Assembly: GCA_002375465.1 (NCBI GenBank)
Contig: DFLT01000005.1
Coordinates: forward strand, 186,001-250,000
Length of the DNA stretch: 64,000 nucleotides
Direction: 5' to 3'
Source of the DNA: Alphaproteobacteria bacterium UBA3612
GTDB taxonomy: Bacteria > Pseudomonadota > Alphaproteobacteria > Sphingomonadales > Sphingomonadaceae
The notes beneath the pieces are model-generated. The model was not told the origin of the DNA, did not search any database, and worked only from the letters and a program-made list of their open reading frames with translations. Within the stretch, counting starts at the first letter, position 1. Every line of letters starts with the position of its first letter. The position numbers and the translations under genes were made by a program. Shown here in pieces: positions 36,720 to 46,904 of this stretch.

Positions 36720-37100
36720 CTACTTACCGGCGCGCAGGACATAGGATATGACCGCCGCGCGCTCGTCTGGTTTCTTCAAACCGGGAAAGGCCATTGTGGT
36801 TCCCTTCACGGTCTTCCGTGGGTCGTTCAGATATTCGTCGAGGCTGTCGCGGCCCCAGACGATATTCGATGCCTTCATGGCCGGGGAATAGCGCTTGAAA
36901 TCAGCGGTTCCCGCTTCGCGACCGGACAGGCGCGTCAGGGAAGGACCCAGACGTACCTTTTCCCCCGGGGTGTTGGGATCCCAGTGGCACGCACCGCAGC
37001 GTGTCTTGAACAGCGCTGCGCCATCAGGCGCGGAGAGGGCAGGGACCGACAGGAAGGCCGCAATACCAGCGGCGATGGCAAACTTTATATGACCGTACAT
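36720..37100 (-). CDS. Cytochrome c family protein
   Basis: 126 aa. Signal peptide ending near LSA. Haem motif Cys35-Gly-Ala-Cys38-His39, distal ligand Met103 in TTMAFPGL, and the closing helix AAVISYVL. Small class I periplasmic electron carrier. 10 nt before mlaC on the same strand; 147 nt after lexA. Confidence 0.94.
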   Translation of the reverse strand: MYGHIKFAIAAGIAAFLSVPALSAPDGAALFKTRCGACHWDPNTPGEKVRLGPSLTRLSGREAGTADFKRYSPAMKASNIVWGRDSLDEYLNDPRKTVKGTTMAFPGLKKPDERAAVISYVLRAGK

Positions 37101-37247
37101 CGAAAAGGCGATTCCTCACTCTAGGTAGCTATTCCTATCGCAAGAATCCGATGAATTCGCGGTGAATTTCTCAAATGAATTTTCGGAGTGCCACGCAGAT
37201 GCCCGCGCCTGCCCCGGCGTAGCTGCATAGCGCGGCGAAAGGCTCGA

Positions 37248-37910
37248 TCAGTACCGCCGCAGCAGTCCAACCAGCTTGCCCTGTACCTTCACCTGGCTGG
37301 CGCGGTAGTTTTGCGGCTTGTAATCCTTGTTGGCGGGATCCAGCCGGATCATGTCGCCATTCTTGTTGAGCGTCTTCAGGGTTGCATCATTATCGTCGAC
37401 TAGGGCCACGACGATGTCACCTGTGCGGGCATCGTCGCACCGTTCGATAAGGGCGTAGTCGCCGTCAAAGATGCCGGCCTCGATCATGGAATCGCCGGAC
37501 ACCTCCAGCGCATAATGATCGCCCTTCCCCAGCAGGGACGTAGGCAGGCTCAGGGTTTCCGTGGTCTCCAGCGCTTCAATGGGCTGACCTGCGGCGATAC
37601 GACCGTGAAGCGGGATGTCGACAATATCCGGTTCTGAATCGTTGGCCGCCCGAACACTCTTGGGCTTGGCGCCGAAATCGACCTTTCTTACTTCGGCTTC
37701 GGGCATACGCAGAACCTCCAGCGCACGCGCGCGGTTTGCGAGGCGGCGGATGAACTTCCGCTCCTCAAGGGCGCTGACAAGGCGGTGAACGCCACTTTTC
37801 GACTTCAGGTCGAGAGCTGCCTTCATTTCTTCAAAGGAAGGAGAAACGCCGGTCTTCCGCAACCGTTCGTCGATGAACCTCAACAGTTCGAATTGCTTCG
37901 CCGTCAACAT
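37248..37910 (-). CDS. lexA: LexA repressor
   Basis: 220 aa from ATG 37910. N-terminal winged helix ([32 protein letters not shown]). Self-cleavage site Ala107-Gly108 in RIAAGQP, nucleophile Ser141 in SGDSMIEAG and general base Lys179 in DNDATLK. The start codon is 1 nt from a perfect GTTC-N7-GTTC box, with a second box just upstream, so strong autoregulation is expected. Placed 49 nt after moeA. Confidence 0.97.
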   Translation of the reverse strand: MLTAKQFELLRFIDERLRKTGVSPSFEEMKAALDLKSKSGVHRLVSALEERKFIRRLANRARALEVLRMPEAEVRKVDFGAKPKSVRAANDSEPDIVDIPLHGRIAAGQPIEALETTETLSLPTSLLGKGDHYALEVSGDSMIEAGIFDGDYALIERCDDARTGDIVVALVDDNDATLKTLNKNGDMIRLDPANKDYKPQNYRASQVKVQGKLVGLLRRY

Positions 37911-37911
37911 C

Positions 37912-37926
37912 GTTCGCGCTCCGTTC
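37912..37926. promoter_or_regulatory. LexA box 1 (GTTC-N7-GTTC)
   Basis: Perfect alphaproteobacterial SOS box, GTTC at 37912-37915 and 37923-37926. It ends 1 nt before the lexA start codon and covers the likely ribosome binding site. Confidence 0.85.
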
Positions 37927-37930
37927 CCAT

Positions 37931-37945
37931 GAACAATAGAAGAAC
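37931..37945. promoter_or_regulatory. LexA box 2 (GAAC-N7-GAAC, opposite orientation)
   Basis: GAAC at 37931-37934 and 37942-37945, i.e. GTTC-N7-GTTC on the lexA coding strand. Only 4 nt separate it from box 1, and it lies 14 nt from the moeA stop. Confidence 0.85.
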
Positions 37946-37959
37946 GGGTAGGGGGTAAA

Positions 37960-39141
37960 TCAGGTCCTGTCAAGTATCAGGACGGGCACCGACTCGCCGG
38001 TGGCGGCGGGTTTGGCATGGGGCGGACGTATGATCAGCGAATTCGCCCGTGCCAGCGCCGCCAATTGCGCACTGTCCTGTGTCGCGAGCGGCGCCACAAC
38101 GTCGCCGGAGAGGGTGGCACGCAGATGATCGCGCCTGTCTCCGTTCGCCGGGAGGGGCTGGCCCAGCCGTGCATTGGTCTCGCCCAGCGTCGGATCCGCT
38201 CCGCGAAGGGCGAGGACCATCGGCCTGACGAAGAGAAGCATGCAGACATAAGCGGAGACCGGGTTGCCCGGTAGCCCGACCAGGCGGGCAGCGCCGAGAG
38301 TTCCTGCAATCAAAGGTTTGCCTGGCTTGATGGCGATGCGCCAGAAATCCAGCGTGGCGCCGGCGTCATCGAGGGCGTCCTTGACGAGATCATGGTCACC
38401 GACGCTGGCGCCGCCGATGGTGATGACGATGTCGAATTTAGACGCACGCATCAATGCGTCGCGGATTTGCGTGCGATCATCCGGAACGATGCCGAAATCT
38501 TCAACGTCTGCGCCTGCCGCGGCCAAGGCCGCGGCGATCATTGGGCCGTTACCGGCGACAATCTGGGATGGTCCCGGCGGCGTTCCGGGGGGCACAAGCT
38601 CGTCACCGGTGGCGATGATCGCGACGCGCGGGGCGGCGTGCACCTGAAGCCGGGCGTGTCCCGCACTGGCCGCCAGACCAACGACAGGGGCAGATACGAG
38701 ACTGCCGACAGGGAGCAATTCCTGGCCGTTGGAATAGTCATTGCCTTCGGGCCGTATATGTGCGCCGATGTCTGGCGGGCCGCCCCCCTTCAGGGTCAGC
38801 GTATCGCCAGATCGTTCCACATCCTCTTGAACGATCACGGTATCTGCGCCGCCCGGAATCGGAGCGCCTGTAAATATCCTGATCGCGGCGCCCTTTTCCA
38901 CGGATCCGGCAAACCCCGCCCCGGCTGCGCTTTCGCCCCGAACTGTCCATGGGCCGGGCATATCCGCCCATCGGATGGCATATCCGTCCATTGCCGAGGC
39001 GGCGAAGGGCGGTTGTGTCAGTTTTGCAATCAGCGGCGCCGCCAGAATCCGTCCCCGCGCCGCCTCAAGCGGCACATCCTCTGCGGCAAGTGGTACAATT
39101 CCCGACAAAAGCCGGTCGTACGCATCCTCGAAGCTAAGCAT
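37960..39141 (-). CDS. moeA: Molybdopterin molybdenumtransferase
   Basis: 393 aa from ATG 39141, which overlaps the moaC end by 8 nt; an extra 10 codons upstream are unlikely. Motifs: [44 protein letters not shown] and [11 protein letters not shown]. Inserts molybdate into adenylylated molybdopterin. Member of the ppiD-trp-moa series. Confidence 0.96.
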   Translation of the reverse strand: MLSFEDAYDRLLSGIVPLAAEDVPLEAARGRILAAPLIAKLTQPPFAASAMDGYAIRWADMPGPWTVRGESAAGAGFAGSVEKGAAIRIFTGAPIPGGADTVIVQEDVERSGDTLTLKGGGPPDIGAHIRPEGNDYSNGQELLPVGSLVSAPVVGLAASAGHARLQVHAAPRVAIIATGDELVPPGTPPGPSQIVAGNGPMIAAALAAAGADVEDFGIVPDDRTQIRDALMRASKFDIVITIGGASVGDHDLVKDALDDAGATLDFWRIAIKPGKPLIAGTLGAARLVGLPGNPVSAYVCMLLFVRPMVLALRGADPTLGETNARLGQPLPANGDRRDHLRATLSGDVVAPLATQDSAQLAALARANSLIIRPPHAKPAATGESVPVLILDRT

Positions 39142-39610
39142 TCTCCGCGCGCCAGTCCCCCGACTTGCCACCGCTTTTCGATTTCAGGTGCAGGTTTTCT
39201 ATCCGCATTCCCTTATCGATCGCCTTGGCCATGTCGTAGATCGTCAGGAGTGCGACCGAGCAGGCGGTCATCGCCTCCATCTCGACACCGGTGCCAAAAG
39301 TGGTGGTCGCCATTGCCTCTACCGACACGCCGCCGGCATCCACCTGCAGGTCGATGGTGACGCTGGTGAGCGGCAGGGGGTGGCACAGCGGGATGAGTTC
39401 GGATGTTTTCTTGGCCGCCATGATGCCGGCGATACGGCCCGCGGCCAGAACGTCGCCCTTTGGCACCGAACCGGAGGCGATCGCATCGCGCGCCTCCGCA
39501 GACATCGAAATCCGACCTGCGGCCACGGCGATACGCTTGGTCTGGGGCTTTGCCGAGATGTCCACCATCTGCGCCGCACCGTCCGCGTTCAGATGCGTCA
39601 GATCAGGCAC
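39134..39610 (-). CDS. moaC: Cyclic pyranopterin monophosphate synthase
   Basis: 158 aa, GTG start, overlapping trpC by 8 nt. Conserved KTSELIPLCHPLPL, TGVEMEAMTA and DMAKAIDKGMRI. Early molybdenum cofactor step. Placement behind trpC and before moeA means translation is tied to the tryptophan genes. Confidence 0.96.
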   Translation of the reverse strand: MPDLTHLNADGAAQMVDISAKPQTKRIAVAAGRISMSAEARDAIASGSVPKGDVLAAGRIAGIMAAKKTSELIPLCHPLPLTSVTIDLQVDAGGVSVEAMATTTFGTGVEMEAMTACSVALLTIYDMAKAIDKGMRIENLHLKSKSGGKSGDWRAENA

Positions 39611-40388
39611 CGATCAACCTCCGCGTGGCGGCGGTGACATCATCCTGCCGCATCAACGTTTCGCCAACCAGAAATGCCTTCGCACCGGCATTCGCCAGGC
39701 GGTCCAGATCATCGATGCGGGCAAGCCCGCTTTCCGCGACGATCAGCCGATCGGTGGGAACAAGGGGGGCGAGGCGCTCGGTTGTCGACAGGTCGACCTC
39801 CAGCGTTTTCAGATTGCGATTATTGATGCCGATCAGGCGCGATTTCAGGCGAAGGGCCATCTCAAGCTCTTCTTCGTTGTGCACCTCTACGAGCACATCC
39901 ATGCCCTGCTCCCGCGCGAGCATTTCCAGGTCGCGCGCCTCATAGCGGTTAAGCGCCGCCATAATGAGCAGGATGGCGTCCGCCCCCATCTCTCGACTCT
40001 CGATGACCTGATAGGGGTCGACGATGAAGTCCTTGCGCAGGATCGGCAGGTCGACACCGCCGCGAACCGTACGCAGAATTTCGTCGGATCCCTGGAACCA
40101 CTTATCCTCTGTCAGAACCGAAAGGCAGGCGGCGCCCCCGTTTACATAGGCGCGTGCCAGCTTTGCCGGCTCGAAATCCTCGCGGATGAGCCCCTTGGAC
40201 GGGCTGGCCTTTTTCAACTCTGCGATCAATGCGTGCCGACCGTTCACCGCTTCGAGAGCAGCGATGAAGCCGCGCGGTGGGTGTATGGTCGCCGCTTTCG
40301 CCTCAAGAATCGCCTGCGGCACGGCAGCTTTGCGGGCAATCAGTTGCTCTCTCTTATAGGCGATTATCTCCTTGAGCGTGTCGCTCAT
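39603..40388 (-). CDS. trpC: Indole-3-glycerol phosphate synthase
   Basis: 261 aa from ATG 40388 (ATGA overlap with trpD). ELKKASPSKG, LRKDFIVDPYQ and LIGINNRNLKT are the active-site strands of the TIM barrel, ending with VGETLMR. Not fused to TrpF. Fourth step from chorismate. Confidence 0.96.
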   Translation of the reverse strand: MSDTLKEIIAYKREQLIARKAAVPQAILEAKAATIHPPRGFIAALEAVNGRHALIAELKKASPSKGLIREDFEPAKLARAYVNGGAACLSVLTEDKWFQGSDEILRTVRGGVDLPILRKDFIVDPYQVIESREMGADAILLIMAALNRYEARDLEMLAREQGMDVLVEVHNEEELEMALRLKSRLIGINNRNLKTLEVDLSTTERLAPLVPTDRLIVAESGLARIDDLDRLANAGAKAFLVGETLMRQDDVTAATRRLIGA

Positions 40389-41365
40389 CGAAAGGCCCTC
40401 CATTGATCCAGCTTGTCGCGTGCCGCGCCCTCGTCGATGGCGGCGGCTGCTTTTGCGGCGCCGGATTTCAGGTCGCCGGAGACGCCCGCGATGCATAGGG
40501 CCGCCGCAGCATTCATGACAGTGATATCGCGATAACCACCGTGCGCACCGTCCAGCAGGCGGATGAGCGCATCGGCGTTCTCCTTCGGTGTGCCACCGCG
40601 TATTGCGTCGATGTCGTGCTGTGCCAGCCCGGCGTCGGCGGGGGTGATGGTCTTCGTGGTCACTTCGGCCTCGGTCAGGCTACTGACGCGGCTACCCGTG
40701 GTGACGGTCAGTTCGTCCAGCCCATCGCCCCCGTGGACGACACTGGCGCTGACGGCGCCCAGATCGCGCAATGCCTCTGCCAGCGGCTCTGTCCAGCCGG
40801 GGGCGAACACGCCGACCAACTGCCGCTTCACGCCAGCCGGATTGGCGATTGGGCCCAGCAGGTTAAAAATGGTTCGCCGCCCCAGTGCCCGCCGCACGGA
40901 GGCGACCCGCGCCATAACCGGATGATGACGAGCGGCGAACAGAAAGCCGATGCCGACCTCCTGGATTGAAGCCTCGACGCGGTCAGGAGCGAGATCAAGA
41001 TCGAGGCCAAGGCAGCTGAGCACATCCGCGGCGCCCGACTGTGATGATGCCGCCCGGTTGCCGTGCTTTGCGACCGGAACTCCGCAGGCGGCAACGATGA
41101 TCGCCACGGCGGTGGAAATGTTGCGCGTGTGCATACCGTCCCCGCCGGTGCCGCACACGTCGATGGCTCCCTCCGGTGCGTCGACCGATATCATGCGCGC
41201 GCGCAGGACGCGCGCGCCTGCGACGATCTCTGCCACCGTTTCCCCACGCTTCGCCAGTTGCAAGAGAAAGCGGCCGATTTCGGCATCGTCCAGACCGCCG
41301 GAAAGGATGGTGTCGAAGGCAGCTTCGGGATCGTCGAGCGGCCGGGAAGGGTCGGGAAGCTTCAT
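40385..41365 (-). CDS. trpD: Anthranilate phosphoribosyltransferase
   Basis: 326 aa. PRPP site [24 protein letters not shown] and [17 protein letters not shown]. Coupled by ATGA to trpG and trpC. Adds phosphoribose to anthranilate. Confidence 0.96.
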   Translation of the reverse strand: MKLPDPSRPLDDPEAAFDTILSGGLDDAEIGRFLLQLAKRGETVAEIVAGARVLRARMISVDAPEGAIDVCGTGGDGMHTRNISTAVAIIVAACGVPVAKHGNRAASSQSGAADVLSCLGLDLDLAPDRVEASIQEVGIGFLFAARHHPVMARVASVRRALGRRTIFNLLGPIANPAGVKRQLVGVFAPGWTEPLAEALRDLGAVSASVVHGGDGLDELTVTTGSRVSSLTEAEVTTKTITPADAGLAQHDIDAIRGGTPKENADALIRLLDGAHGGYRDITVMNAAAALCIAGVSGDLKSGAAKAAAAIDEGAARDKLDQWRAFR

Positions 41366-41937
41366 TCCGCCAGTCCCGCAAGCTCCAGGAAGTTCCTGAG
41401 CAGTGCATGGCCGTGCTCGGTCGCGATGCTCTCAGGATGGAATTGTACGCCGTGCAGCGGCAAGTCGCGGTGGCGAAGTCCCTGGATGATCCCATCGTCT
41501 GAATGGGCATTGGCGACAAAAGGTGCAGGCGTGGCTTCGACAATCAGCGAATGATAGCGCGTTGCCAGATAGGGAGAGGGCAGTCCCGCGAACACGCCGG
41601 TGCCGTCGTGACTAACCGGCGACGTCTTGCCGTGCATCACCTTTGGTGCGCGGATGACGTTGCCGCCATAATGCTGCGCCATCGCCTGATGGCCCAAGCA
41701 AACGCCCAGCAGGGGAATGCGCGCCTGCGCCAGCAAAGGAATGATGTCGAGCGAGATGCCCGCTTCATCGGGCGTGCAGGGGCCGGGCGAGATGACGACC
41801 GCATGGGGCCGTCTTGCCACGGCGTCTGCTGCGGAAAGCGCATCGTTGCGCTCTACCGCCACCTCGGCCCCCAATTCCTGCAGATAGTGGACCAGATTAT
41901 ATGTGAAACTGTCGTAATTATCGATGACGAGGATCAT
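41362..41937 (-). CDS. trpG: Anthranilate synthase glutaminase component
   Basis: 191 aa class I glutaminase. [12 protein letters not shown] at the start, nucleophile Cys in GVCLGHQAM, and the His-Glu pair in [11 protein letters not shown]. Supplies ammonia to TrpE. 46 nt after trpE. Confidence 0.96.
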   Translation of the reverse strand: MILVIDNYDSFTYNLVHYLQELGAEVAVERNDALSAADAVARRPHAVVISPGPCTPDEAGISLDIIPLLAQARIPLLGVCLGHQAMAQHYGGNVIRAPKVMHGKTSPVSHDGTGVFAGLPSPYLATRYHSLIVEATPAPFVANAHSDDGIIQGLRHRDLPLHGVQFHPESIATEHGHALLRNFLELAGLAE

Positions 41938-41983
41938 GACGCGACCATTTCGTCAAAGCAGTTCAAGACAATGGTGGTTTCCG

Positions 41984-43507
41984 TCATTGTCCGAAGCCCG
42001 TGTCGGCGGCGCGGCGAAGCGCCTCCCGCGCGGCAGCGACCAGCGCGCCCGCCTTTGCCTCGCACTCGCGTTGTTCGGACGCTGGGTCGGAATCGGCAAC
42101 AATGCCGGCGCCCGCCTGTACATGCATGCGACCATCCTTGATCACCGCAGTTCGCAGAACGATGCAGGAATCCATGTCCCCGGCAGGCGAAAAATAGCCG
42201 ACGCCACCTGCATAGGCACCCCTGCGCTCTGGCTCCAGTTCGGCAATGACCTGCATTGCGCGCACCTTTGGCGCGCCAGAGACGGTACCGGCGGGGAAGC
42301 CGGCCATCAGGGCATCGATGGCATCATGGCCGGGTGCCAGATCGCCGCGAACATTGGAAACGATGTGCATAACGTGGCTGTAAAATTCGATGGTCTCGCG
42401 CTCCGTCACCGCAACGCTGCCCCGGGCGGCGACGCGTCCGACATCGTTGCGGCCAAGATCAAGCAGCATCAGATGTTCCGAGCGTTCCTTTGGGTCGGCG
42501 AGGAGGCTTTCGCGATTGTCGGCATCCTCCGCTGCATTCTTTCCGCGCGGGCGTGTACCGGCGATGGGGCGGACGGTGACCTCTCCATCCCGCACCCGCA
42601 CGAGGATTTCCGGGCTGGAGCCAACCAACGCGAAGTCCGGCATGTCGAGCATGTAGAGGAAAGGCGAGGGATTGATGCGCCTCAGTGCGCGATAAAGCTC
42701 CAGCGGTGGCAGCGGGAAATCCATGGAAAAGCGCTGCGCGAGGACCACCTGGAAGATATCGCCTGCGAAAATATACTCCTTTGCGGCGGCCACCATTTCG
42801 GCATAGCGTTCCGGCGCCACATTGGCGCTGAGGGTGCCATCCGGCAGGTCTGACACGTGCGTTCGGTCCTTCAGCGGACCAGCGAGTTGCGATTGAGCGG
42901 TTTCAATACGCTCCACCGCCCTTTCTCGCGCTTCCTCTGCCGTCAGGTGGGATGGGTAGACGGGGGCGGCAATGAACAGGGCGTCGCGAAGACGGTCGAA
43001 TACCAGCAATAAGGACGGGCGCACGAACATCATGTCAGGCAGGGCCAGCCCCTCTCCGGCGGCTGGCGGAACCGGTTCGACCAGGCCGATGCTTTCATAG
43101 CCGATATGACCGACAAGCGTCGAGAAGGCGGGGGGCAGCACCTCTGGCACGTCCATCCTGCTGCCGGCAACGAGGTCGCGCAGCACGGCCAGCGGATCGC
43201 CCTCTGCGGCGGTCCACGCATCCTTGTCTTCGCCGAACCTGCGATTGATCCAGCACTGCTGCCCTTCTGCGCGGAAGGCCAGGTCGGGATCGAAGCCGAG
43301 CATCGAATATCGGCCGCGGACCGTTCCCCCCTCTACGGATTCGAGAAGGAAGGAGCCGGATTTGGCGCGACCCAGCTTTAGCATCGCGCTTACCGGCGTA
43401 TCGGTGTCGGCGACCGCCTCCGTCCACAGAATTTGCGGTGTGCCGGCATCATAGGCGGCAGCAAACGTACCCCGGTCGGGCGCGATCATTCCCATTTTTG
43501 CCGGCAT
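41984..43507 (-). CDS. trpE: Anthranilate synthase component I
   Basis: 507 aa. The N-terminal regulatory half has LLESVEGG, the usual tryptophan-feedback element. Chorismate-binding half: GDIFQVVLAQRFS, PSPFLYMLD, GTRPRGKN, MLLDLGRNDVGRV and the SGAPKVRAM end region. 8 nt after ppiD, so both share a transcript. No leader peptide with Trp codons was seen nearby. Confidence 0.96.
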   Translation of the reverse strand: MPAKMGMIAPDRGTFAAAYDAGTPQILWTEAVADTDTPVSAMLKLGRAKSGSFLLESVEGGTVRGRYSMLGFDPDLAFRAEGQQCWINRRFGEDKDAWTAAEGDPLAVLRDLVAGSRMDVPEVLPPAFSTLVGHIGYESIGLVEPVPPAAGEGLALPDMMFVRPSLLLVFDRLRDALFIAAPVYPSHLTAEEARERAVERIETAQSQLAGPLKDRTHVSDLPDGTLSANVAPERYAEMVAAAKEYIFAGDIFQVVLAQRFSMDFPLPPLELYRALRRINPSPFLYMLDMPDFALVGSSPEILVRVRDGEVTVRPIAGTRPRGKNAAEDADNRESLLADPKERSEHLMLLDLGRNDVGRVAARGSVAVTERETIEFYSHVMHIVSNVRGDLAPGHDAIDALMAGFPAGTVSGAPKVRAMQVIAELEPERRGAYAGGVGYFSPAGDMDSCIVLRTAVIKDGRMHVQAGAGIVADSDPASEQRECEAKAGALVAAAREALRRAADTGFGQ

Positions 43508-43515
43508 ATTGCGAT

Positions 43516-45444
43516 CTACTCGCCCGTCAGTTGAACGCCGCGATACTGCGCCTCTAGCGCATTGAGGGCATTCGGAAACCGCTCGACACCCACATGTTCG
43601 GTGACCGCTCTTGCAAAGGTTTGCTGCAATTCCTGCGCGCTCACCTGCCGCAGCTGCGATCTGACGGTCGTGACGAACCCGGGGGCATCCGCGAGCTTTC
43701 CGGGCACGATGTCGCTGGTCTCCACCACGACAACCGCACCGCGTTGCGGGTCGGGAACGGCACGGACCTCGCCCTCCTCCTGCACAAAGCCGAGCGCCAG
43801 GGCTGTCGGCACCTGCCCCTCTTGTGCCGCAAGTTCCACACGCCGCAGCGTCAGATCCTGAACGGGTGGCAGGCCGCGGCTTTGCAGTTCGCCCGCCAGT
43901 GTAGCTCCGCCCTCTACCGCGGCAACGATTTCCTCGGCAGCCTCTTCCGCAGCCTCTATCTGTCGTTCAACGCGCAATTGCTGACTGACCTGTTCGCGGA
44001 TCTGGTCGAGCGCAACGGGTGCTGGCGCGATCACTTCCTCCGTATGGACGAGCGCGAAGACTCCATCACCGATTTCCGCTGCGATCGGCTCCTCGTCCGG
44101 GCCATAATCAAAGACGACGGGCAGTACGGGCGCGGCATTGTCGGGCAATGTGAATTCGGGTGCGTCCGGTGTCTGGCCGGTATCGGTAAGAGGCGGCGGC
44201 GATTGAAGTTGCAGATTCAAATCTTCTGCCACCTCGGCCAAAGATGCGCCATCGGCAAAGGCATCTTCTGCCTCCCCAACCAGGTCCGCCATTCGCGCCT
44301 CCGCCTTTTCTCTTCTGAGGCGAGTCCGGATTTCGTCGCTGACGTCTGCAAGCGGGCGCCCAGGAACAGATTCTATCGCGTCGACGATCCCGACCCGGTA
44401 GCCATATTCCGATTCGACGGGACCGAATACCTGCCCCTGCGGTGCTGCGAAGGCGGTATCTGCCAGCGCCTCGTCGGCACTCGCCGTCAGTTCGATCCGG
44501 GAAAGCGTTCCCAACTCCAAGTCCTCTGGGGTGAGTTCGAGCATGTCTGCAGCTACCTGCGCGAAGGATTCGCCGGCCTTCACCCGGTTAACGAACTCAG
44601 CCGCCTGTGCCTGACTGGTGATGATTGCCTGTCGCACTGACCGGCTTTCGCTGGCGCCGTAAAGGTCATCTCCCGCTTCATAGGCGGCGGCAATTTCCTC
44701 GTCTGAAACTGCAATCTCTTCGGCCAGCGCCGAACGGTCGATCAGCGCATAAAGGAATCTGCGTCTCTCCGGGACTGTGAAGCGCTGGAGATTTTCCTGA
44801 TAATACGCCTCCACCTCCTGCTCGGACGGGGCGGGACGGTCGGCAAAATTCTGGAATGGTACAAACCCGACGTTCAGTGTGCGCTGTTCCAGCTGATACA
44901 GCGCGATCGGTTCCGCCAGGCCGCGCGGAACCTGGGGCGTCTCCGCGACCGTCGCCAGAAGATGGCGGCGTATCACGTCATCGCCCAAATCCGTACGTAG
45001 CATTTTCGGGTCGATCCGCTGCTGGGCGAGGACCTGCTTATAGGTGGCCTCATCGAATTCGCCGGTCGGTCCCTGAAATGCCGCCATGCTCGCGATTTCG
45101 CCATCTACCAGCCTCTTCGACGTGCCGAGGCCCATTTCCTCACCAAAAATTCTGAGGGCCACGGCGCCAATCAGGCGTTCCAGCGTAGCGTTCAGTCCCC
45201 CTTCTTGCAGGATCTGTTCGGTCGTAACCTCTGGATTTTCCTGCCGTACGATTTGTAGGGTGCGATCGAACTGGTCCTGCAACCGGGCCTGGGTAATCGG
45301 TTCGCCGCTCACTTCTGCGACCGTATCGGACGGCGGGCCGCCCAGCGGATTTCCCATGCCGACGATAACGAAGGCAACGAGTACCAGTGCAAGAAGCCCC
45401 AACATAAGGGGATTTCTAAGGGCACGGCGAAGGGCGGAAATCAT
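43516..45444 (-). CDS. ppiD: Peptidylprolyl isomerase, PpiD/SurA type
   Basis: 642 aa from ATG 45444; a longer frame to 45807 is antisense to tpiA. N-terminal membrane anchor (residues 14-31) followed by SurA_N-like helices and a parvulin-type domain near 250-360 (SVRQAIITSQAQAAEFVNRVKAGESF). The C-terminal half is another parvulin-like region. Inner-membrane anchored chaperone facing the periplasm. Divergent from tpiA. Confidence 0.92.
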   Translation of the reverse strand: MISALRRALRNPLMLGLLALVLVAFVIVGMGNPLGGPPSDTVAEVSGEPITQARLQDQFDRTLQIVRQENPEVTTEQILQEGGLNATLERLIGAVALRIFGEEMGLGTSKRLVDGEIASMAAFQGPTGEFDEATYKQVLAQQRIDPKMLRTDLGDDVIRRHLLATVAETPQVPRGLAEPIALYQLEQRTLNVGFVPFQNFADRPAPSEQEVEAYYQENLQRFTVPERRRFLYALIDRSALAEEIAVSDEEIAAAYEAGDDLYGASESRSVRQAIITSQAQAAEFVNRVKAGESFAQVAADMLELTPEDLELGTLSRIELTASADEALADTAFAAPQGQVFGPVESEYGYRVGIVDAIESVPGRPLADVSDEIRTRLRREKAEARMADLVGEAEDAFADGASLAEVAEDLNLQLQSPPPLTDTGQTPDAPEFTLPDNAAPVLPVVFDYGPDEEPIAAEIGDGVFALVHTEEVIAPAPVALDQIREQVSQQLRVERQIEAAEEAAEEIVAAVEGGATLAGELQSRGLPPVQDLTLRRVELAAQEGQVPTALALGFVQEEGEVRAVPDPQRGAVVVVETSDIVPGKLADAPGFVTTVRSQLRQVSAQELQQTFARAVTEHVGVERFPNALNALEAQYRGVQLTGE

Positions 45445-45539
45445 CTGGGGAACCTGCCTCGTGTCGATGGGTGGCGTAAAACTAGAGGTGCTTATAGACG
45501 CCATGGCCTTATCGGCAAGACGAAGGGGAATCATGCGCC

Positions 45540-46286
45540 ATGGCGGACCGGAAATTGATCGCAGGTAATTGGAAGATGAACGGCACCCATGCCGATCTGG
45601 AGAGGTTCGGCGCCTATGCGGAATTGGCCGCAGATGCTCCGCAGCAGGTTCGCGTTGCGCTGGCAGTTCCGCACACGCTGCTGTTCTCGGCGGCGGAACG
45701 GGCGGCCGGTAGCAGGCTGGGCATTGGCGGCGAGGACTGCCACGCCAATGAAAATGGTGCCCATACAGGTTGTGTCTCTGCCCCCATGCTGCACGCGGCC
45801 GGGGCAAGCTTCACGATTCTGGGTCATTCAGAACGCCGTGCCGATCAGGGCGAAACCGACGCCGACGTGAAGGCCAAGGCCGAAGCGGCGTTGCGGGCCG
45901 GTCTGGACCTGATCATTTGCGTCGGCGAGACAGAGGCCGAACGTGATGCCGGCGATGCTGAGTCCGTCGTGGGCAGGCAATTGGCCGGGTCGATTCCCGA
46001 ATGCAATCCCGCCCGGCTGACGATTGCGTACGAGCCTGTATGGGCAATCGGCACGGGTCGAACGCCCACTGTTGAGGATGTGGCGGCCATGCACGATCAT
46101 ATTCGTTCGGCTCTCGCAGCTCGCTTTGGCGAGGCTGGGCAGGGCGTGCTGATCCTTTATGGCGGTTCGGTAAAAGCTTCCAACGCGGCAGAGCTGCTTT
46201 CCGCCAGCAATGTCGGCGGTGCGCTGGTCGGCGGTGCAAGCCTGAAGATCGAGGATTTCCGGCCAATCGTGGAGGCGGCGGCATAA
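45540..46286 (+). CDS. tpiA: Triosephosphate isomerase
   Basis: 248 aa. Lys in GNWKMNG, His in ILGHSERR, the catalytic Glu loop in AYEPVWAIGTG, and the phosphate loop YGGSVKASN with GGALVGGASL. Interconverts the two triose phosphates in glycolysis. 97 nt before secG. Confidence 0.97.
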   Translation: MADRKLIAGNWKMNGTHADLERFGAYAELAADAPQQVRVALAVPHTLLFSAAERAAGSRLGIGGEDCHANENGAHTGCVSAPMLHAAGASFTILGHSERRADQGETDADVKAKAEAALRAGLDLIICVGETEAERDAGDAESVVGRQLAGSIPECNPARLTIAYEPVWAIGTGRTPTVEDVAAMHDHIRSALAARFGEAGQGVLILYGGSVKASNAAELLSASNVGGALVGGASLKIEDFRPIVEAAA

Positions 46287-46383
46287 TTCTGCCCCGTTTG
46301 GCGACGGCGGCGGTACGGACAGAGCGTCCCGCCGCGTCGCAAACCTTGCGTAGCATGCCAATCCCATTATATCCGCGCGCATC

Positions 46384-46815
46384 ATGTCACCTGCCGTACA
46401 CACCTTCGTCCTCGTCGTTCACGCGATGCTTGCCATCGCGCTCGTCGCTGTCATTCTGATGCAGAAGTCGGAGGGCGGTGCCCTCGGTATCGGCGGGGGA
46501 CCAGGCGGGCTGATGACGGCGCGCGGCGCCGGCAACCTACTGACGAAGGCCACGGCGTGGCTGGCGGTGGTATTTATCGGCACCAGCCTGATGCTGGCAA
46601 TTCTTGCTGCCCAGGGCCGCGATGTTAGCGCGATCGATACCAGCCTGGCCGCCGACCCGACGGCCATGTCGCCGGGAATCGCGGACGAGGTGCAGGGCGA
46701 TCAGCCGCAGGACCCGGCCCTGTCGACCCCCACAGAAGAAGTTGATGACGTTCCCTTTGCCGTACCCGGCGGTGCAGTTGACGATAATGCCGAGGACGTA
46801 CCGCTGGCGCGCTAG
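46384..46815 (+). CDS. secG: Preprotein translocase subunit SecG
   Basis: 143 aa. Two membrane segments (about 5-22 and 51-71) flanking the conserved loop ILMQKSEGGALGIGGG. The acidic proline-rich C-terminal tail of about 65 residues is longer than in E. coli, as is common in alphaproteobacteria. Part of SecYEG. Confidence 0.94.
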   Translation: MSPAVHTFVLVVHAMLAIALVAVILMQKSEGGALGIGGGPGGLMTARGAGNLLTKATAWLAVVFIGTSLMLAILAAQGRDVSAIDTSLAADPTAMSPGIADEVQGDQPQDPALSTPTEEVDDVPFAVPGGAVDDNAEDVPLAR

Positions 46816-46904
46816 CCAGATCGGATCGTTGCCGCAGTAAAGTTCGATGTCGCAACATTCTAGGCTAGCGAATCCCGCGCGGTCCGGACTATAGCCATCC
46901 TCCC

